Below, piece after piece: positions 6,305 to 9,110 of a DNA stretch of 9,110 bases (position 1 is the stretch's first letter; each line of letters begins with the position of its first letter). Below the pieces are notes generated by a model. The model was not told where the DNA came from, ran no database searches, and was given only the letters and a program-made list of their open reading frames with translations. Source of the stretch: Verrucomicrobiales bacterium (GTDB taxonomy: Bacteria; Verrucomicrobiota; Verrucomicrobiia; Limisphaerales; UBA1096); assembly GCA_028817635.1 (NCBI GenBank), contig JAPPPH010000364.1, forward strand, positions 1 through 9,110. The letters are read 5' to 3'. The translations under genes were made by a program, and so were the position numbers.

Positions 6305-7516
6305 TCACATTCGGAAAAGCACCGATTCCCGGTTGAACCACCTGGTGCAAAAAAAGAGCAGTAGCCCGGCGATCAGTGTGCTGGAGCCAAAAATGGCCAG
6401 CAGCATGGTGTAATCCATCGTGCCTTTCACCAGCTCCTTCATCGCGAGCGAGATGTTGGTGACCGGTATCGAGGCCCAGAACCAGTTCAGCTCCACCCCG
6501 GGCAGCATCGCGAGTACGGCCGGGACGATCATCACGATACCGAACGGCGAAATGAGCGAGGAAGCCTCGGGGGAATTTCTCGCGTAGATGGACACGCTGA
6601 GCAGCAGCGAGGCGAACATCGCGGCCACCGGTACCAGCATCAGCGCCAGCAGCGTCAGGTCCAGCCAGCCGATGGAGCCGATCATTGTGCCAAGGGTGCC
6701 GCGGAGTTGGCCGGCCTTGATGGCAATCCACGTCCCGAGACTCGCGATGTTGAGCAGCACCGCGATGATGCCGCCGCTGAACACGGCGAGAAATTTACCG
6801 AGCACGATCTGGTGACGAGGGATCGGTGCCAACAACAACGTTTCCAGCGTGCCGCGCTCTTTTTCGCCGGCACCGAGATGGATGGCCGGATACACCACGC
6901 CCATGAAACAAAATGCGATGAAAAAGTAGGGGAGCATCCCGCCGACGTTGTCGCCGAGCACTTCGCGGATATCGCCGGTTCCCTTTTCCGAGAGGCGCAC
7001 CGGCTCAAGCACCGCCCGGCGTTTGCGGCTGGAGGTTACGCCCAACTCGATCAACCGTGCCTTGGTCAGTTCCTCGTTATACTCATCGACCACGTCGTCG
7101 ACGCGGCTCTCCACCCTGCTGCCGGATGAGGCGTTGTCGAAGTGCAGCTCGACGGTGGCCTGCGATTTTTCCGCGAGCCGGGACGCCGCGTTTTCTGGGA
7201 TCACGATCCCGAAATCGATTTCATCCGAGCGGATGGCGGCGACCAGTTTTTCCTGCGACTCGATGGTTGTTTTTTTTAACCGCTTGGTTTCAGCAAAGGC
7301 CCTTGCGAGGTCGGGGGCGTGTTCCTCGCCAAAAATCACATACTCCAGCACCTCGGTCTCCGCTTCCTTTTGTTGTTCCATCACGAAGCTGATAAGCGAG
7401 TTGAGCAGCAGTGGCACGACAACAATCGGCAGCAAGATCATCAGCAGGAGCGTTTTTCGGTCGCGAAGTATATCCCGCATCTCCTTGAAAAAAACCGTGG
7501 TCACGCCTCCTCTCAT
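6305..7516 (-). CDS. ABC-2 type transporter permease, NatB-like
   Basis: Predicted 403-residue permease subunit paired with the adjacent ATPase. A first membrane helix (about 22-46) is followed by a large soluble, probably extracytoplasmic, domain (about 47-190). A cluster of five further helices follows (about 190-212, 240-266, 286-310, 320-340 and 372-392). This is the ABC-2/NatB layout. The conserved cytoplasmic segment GEKERGTLETLLLAPI (217-232), thought to contact the ATPase, is present. NatB in Bacillus takes part in Na+ extrusion, but many relatives are unassigned exporters, so the substrate is not claimed. The ATG at 7516 overlaps the ATPase stop as ATGA and has a GGAGGT ribosome-binding site, so this start is chosen over upstream extension to 7720, which would run inside the ATPase gene. 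Confidence 0.9.
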   Translation of the reverse strand: MRGGVTTVFFKEMRDILRDRKTLLLMILLPIVVVPLLLNSLISFVMEQQKEAETEVLEYVIFGEEHAPDLARAFAETKRLKKTTIESQEKLVAAIRSDEIDFGIVIPENAASRLAEKSQATVELHFDNASSGSRVESRVDDVVDEYNEELTKARLIELGVTSSRKRRAVLEPVRLSEKGTGDIREVLGDNVGGMLPYFFIAFCFMGVVYPAIHLGAGEKERGTLETLLLAPIPRHQIVLGKFLAVFSGGIIAVLLNIASLGTWIAIKAGQLRGTLGTMIGSIGWLDLTLLALMLVPVAAMFASLLLSVSIYARNSPEASSLISPFGIVMIVPAVLAMLPGVELNWFWASIPVTNISLAMKELVKGTMDYTMLLAIFGSSTLIAGLLLFFCTRWFNRESVLFRM

Positions 7517-8307
7517 GCTGCCACCTCCCCGGGTTCGGCCCTGATAATCTTGAGGAATGCCTTGTCCAAAAACGATTCGCCGGCCTGCTGTCGCATCCCG
7601 TCGGCATCTCCCTCGAAGCACAACCGGCCCGCATGCAGGATGGCCACGCGGTCGCAAAGCTGGTCGACCTCGTCCATGTGATGTGTCGAGAACAACACTG
7701 TCTTGTTTCGCTCGCGGCACATCTCCACGACAGCCAGCACCGACTCGGCCGCGGCGACATCCAGCCCGGTGGTCAGCTCGTCAAACAACAAAATCTCGGG
7801 GTCGTGGATGAGCGCGCGGGCGATCGAGACCTTTTGCCTCATGCCGGAGGAGAACGTCTCGTTTCGGCGATCCAAAAACGCCCCCATGTCCAGCGTGGCC
7901 GACAATTCGTCAATGCGTTCCCGGAGCATCTCGGTCTGCATTCCGTGCAGGCGCCCATAGTACTGGAGCATCTCGCGCGCGGTGAGCCGGCCGTAAAGCC
8001 CGGTGTTACCGGACACGAATCCGATGCGCCGCCGAATCTCAAGCGGGTTTTTCGTGAGATCCTCCCCGTCGCAGAGCACGACGCCGGAGCTGGGCTTCAG
8101 TGAGGTGGAGAGGATTCGGAGCAGGGTGGTTTTACCCGCGCCGTTTTGGCCAAGCAGGCCAAGTACACCGCCGTTGGGAATCTCGAGGTCGATGCCGTCC
8201 AGCGCGTAAAACGTCCTTCCCCTTTCCCTCGGATCGACGGCTTCCTCGGCGGCTTTCCTCCGCTTGGCCAAGCGGAAGGTTTTGGTGATGGCTGAGAGTT
8301 GCAGCAT
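7513..8307 (-). CDS. ABC transporter ATP-binding protein, NatA-like
   Basis: Predicted 264-residue nucleotide-binding subunit that powers the adjacent permease. Walker A is GQNGAGKTT (53-61), the signature motif is FSSGM (152-156), Walker B is ILLFDE (172-177) with the D-loop GLD (181-183), and the H-loop is STHH (207-210). The Q-loop region reads GFVSGNTGLYGRLT, a form seen in NatA-type ATPases and lacking the usual glutamine. Between the first strand (ITKTF) and ALDGIDLEI there is a basic insertion of about 23 residues (12-34), also familiar in NatA relatives; here it starts with RLAKRR encoded by the dispersed palindrome. A start at ATG 8307 fits the family N-terminus; an in-frame TTG at 8343 would add 12 residues but overlaps the proposed -35 box. 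No Shine-Dalgarno is present. The gene overlaps natB by 4 nt, indicating translational coupling. Confidence 0.92.
   Translation of the reverse strand: MLQLSAITKTFRLAKRRKAAEEAVDPRERGRTFYALDGIDLEIPNGGVLGLLGQNGAGKTTLLRILSTSLKPSSGVVLCDGEDLTKNPLEIRRRIGFVSGNTGLYGRLTAREMLQYYGRLHGMQTEMLRERIDELSATLDMGAFLDRRNETFSSGMRQKVSIARALIHDPEILLFDELTTGLDVAAAESVLAVVEMCRERNKTVLFSTHHMDEVDQLCDRVAILHAGRLCFEGDADGMRQQAGESFLDKAFLKIIRAEPGEVAA
7523..7528 (-). promoter_or_regulatory. Strong ribosome-binding site of the NatB-like permease
   Basis: On the minus strand GGAGGT lies 6 nt before the ATG at 7516, inside the 3' end of the ATPase gene. It is the only full Shine-Dalgarno seen before any start in the window and it decides the permease start. 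Confidence 0.85.
8259..8276. repeat. 18-bp palindrome TCCGCTTGGCCAAGCGGA in the NatA-like gene
   Basis: The longest perfect single copy of the dispersed palindrome in the window. On the minus strand it encodes F-R-L-A-K-R at the start of the basic insertion in the ATPase N-terminus. Confidence 0.88.
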
Positions 8308-8314
8308 GCTGCTT

Positions 8315-8343
8315 ATTAAATCACATAAAATGTCGTAGGACAA
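8315..8343 (-). promoter_or_regulatory. Candidate sigma-70-type promoter of the ABC operon
   Basis: On the minus strand a -35-like TTGTCC (8343-8338) is separated by exactly 17 nt from a -10-like TTTAAT (8320-8315), matching the consensus at 4 of 6 and 5 of 6 positions. Transcription would start about 7 nt further, at or next to the A of the ATPase ATG (8307). That implies a leaderless or nearly leaderless mRNA, which fits the lack of a Shine-Dalgarno there. It has not been tested. Confidence 0.45.
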
Positions 8344-8370
8344 TCATTGTTCATTGCGCTTGGTTGTAAA

Positions 8371-8380
8371 CTTGGCCAAT
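8371..8380. repeat. Near-copy of the palindrome (CTTGGCCAAT) in the divergent promoter region
   Basis: Nine of ten positions match the dispersed palindrome. It lies 9 nt before the GTG start of the metallo-beta-lactamase-fold gene, in the 81-nt region shared by the two divergent genes. Confidence 0.55.
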
Positions 8381-8388
8381 CTTTGCCC

Positions 8389-9110
8389 GTGAAAATCTCA
8401 TTCCATGGCGCGGTGCGAACCACCACCGGCTCACAGCACCTGCTCGAGGTCAATGGCAAGCGGCTGCTTTTGGACTGCGGCCTGTATCAGGGCAAGCGGC
8501 AGGAGTCGATCGAGCGCAACCAGAATTTTCCATTCGACCCCGGCTCGGTGGATGCGGTGATTCTGAGCCACGCGCACATCGATCACATCGGGAATTTGCC
8601 CAACCTGTACAAGCAGGGGTTCGAGGGCAACGTCTACTGTACTTTTGCCACCCGCGATCTGGCGGCGATCATGCTGGAGGACTCAGGAGAGATTCAGATC
8701 GCTGACGCGGCTTATGTCTCGAAGAAGCACAAGAAAAAGGGGCTGCCACCAGTCGAGCCGCTTTATACCCCGGAGGACGCGGAGCGCGCAGTGCGGCAGT
8801 TTGTCGCGCTGGGCTACGATCGACCGATCCCGGTGGCCGACGGCGTGACACTGACCTTCCGCGATGCCGGGCACATCCTCGGCTCGGCACAGGTCATCCT
8901 CGACATCGACGAGGACGGCAACAAGCGGCGTCTGCTTTTTAGCGGTGACATCGGCCGGGGCGACCACGCGATCCTGCGTGACCCGCAACCGGTGGAGGAC
9001 GTCGATGTGCTGCTGGTCGAGAGTACCTACGGCAACCGCGATCACACGGCGCAGTCCGGTTTGTCGGACGAAATCGAGGGGCTCCTATCCGAGACGCTGA
9101 ACAACGGCGG
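8389..9110 (+). CDS. Metallo-beta-lactamase-fold RNase, CPSF73/RNA-specificity type (partial, 3' end missing)
   Basis: An open frame starts at GTG 8389 and runs past the right edge without a stop (240 codons visible). It encodes the N-terminal catalytic part of a beta-CASP/CPSF73-like metallo-beta-lactamase protein, predicted to be a zinc-dependent endo- or exoribonuclease in the cytoplasm. The start KISFHGAVRTTTGSQHLLEV matches the family opening with its T-x-G-S/C segment. Motif 2 is H61-A-H-I-D65-H66. H162 (AGHILGSAQ) and D187 (FSGDIGR) supply motifs 3 and 4. The ESTYGNR segment (about 209-215), typical just before the beta-CASP domain, is present. The rest of the beta-CASP domain and the C-terminal RNA-specificity motif lie beyond the window. 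No Shine-Dalgarno precedes the GTG. It is divergent from the ABC operon with 81 nt between starts. Confidence 0.9.
   Translation, partial: MKISFHGAVRTTTGSQHLLEVNGKRLLLDCGLYQGKRQESIERNQNFPFDPGSVDAVILSHAHIDHIGNLPNLYKQGFEGNVYCTFATRDLAAIMLEDSGEIQIADAAYVSKKHKKKGLPPVEPLYTPEDAERAVRQFVALGYDRPIPVADGVTLTFRDAGHILGSAQVILDIDEDGNKRRLLFSGDIGRGDHAILRDPQPVEDVDVLLVESTYGNRDHTAQSGLSDEIEGLLSETLNNG

Noticed and set aside
6201..6731. Long N-terminal extension of purS
   Set aside because: The open frame overlaps the permease gene in another frame and reads as low-complexity shadow sequence; PurS is complete at 79 residues.
7517..7720. Upstream extension of the NatB-like permease
   Set aside because: It would run inside the ATPase coding sequence; the ATG at 7516 has a strong ribosome-binding site and the ATGA overlap.
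1061..8380. The repeated palindromes as a CRISPR array
   Set aside because: Spacing is irregular (2 nt to about 2 kb), there are no uniform spacers, and many copies are within genes.

Overview
The window reads as ordinary, GC-rich chromosome from a free-living bacterium, most likely of the PVC group (Verrucomicrobiota or Planctomycetota). This is inferred from two adjacent exported sulfatases, a NatA/NatB-type ABC pair, a split PurS/PurQ enzyme and a lysine/alanine-rich HU-like C-terminus. No rRNA or other direct phylogenetic marker is present. No tRNA, CRISPR array, transposase or phage gene was found.

Layout. Positions 1-65 are the tail of a plus-strand gene resembling HU, closed by a textbook intrinsic terminator (83-113). 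A plus-strand run follows: a 2-dehydropantoate 2-reductase-like protein (120-1133), a heparan-N-sulfatase-like sulfatase (1154-2671), an arylsulfatase-A-like sulfatase (2745-4202) and a PAP2-fold membrane protein (4209-5054). Spacing of 20, 73 and 6 nt suggests one transcription unit. A 177-nt gap between convergent genes (5055-5231) holds two hairpins with G-rich loops and a probable bidirectional terminator. The minus-strand block, read from right to left, is a NatA-like ATPase (8307-7513), a NatB-like permease overlapping it by 4 nt (7516-6305), purS (6200-5961) and purQ (5957-5232). A divergent plus-strand metallo-beta-lactamase-fold RNase of the CPSF73/RNA-specificity type starts at 8389 and runs off the right edge.

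How the genes work together. NatA and NatB form one ABC export complex. PurS and PurQ are the small and glutaminase subunits of FGAM synthase, whose large subunit PurL is not in the window. The two sulfatases probably act outside the cytoplasm on sulfated polysaccharide or similar substrates, and both need a formylglycine-generating enzyme encoded elsewhere. The roles of the PanE-like and PAP2-like genes in the sulfatase cluster are not clear from sequence.

The most unusual signal is a short palindrome, CTTGGCCAAG, often extended to CGCTTGGCCAAGCG. It occurs exactly nine times in 9.1 kb, inside genes in two reading frames and between genes as dimers. Chance predicts about 0.01 copies. It behaves like a highly iterated palindrome, analogous in distribution to cyanobacterial HIP1 or to REP elements but with a different sequence.
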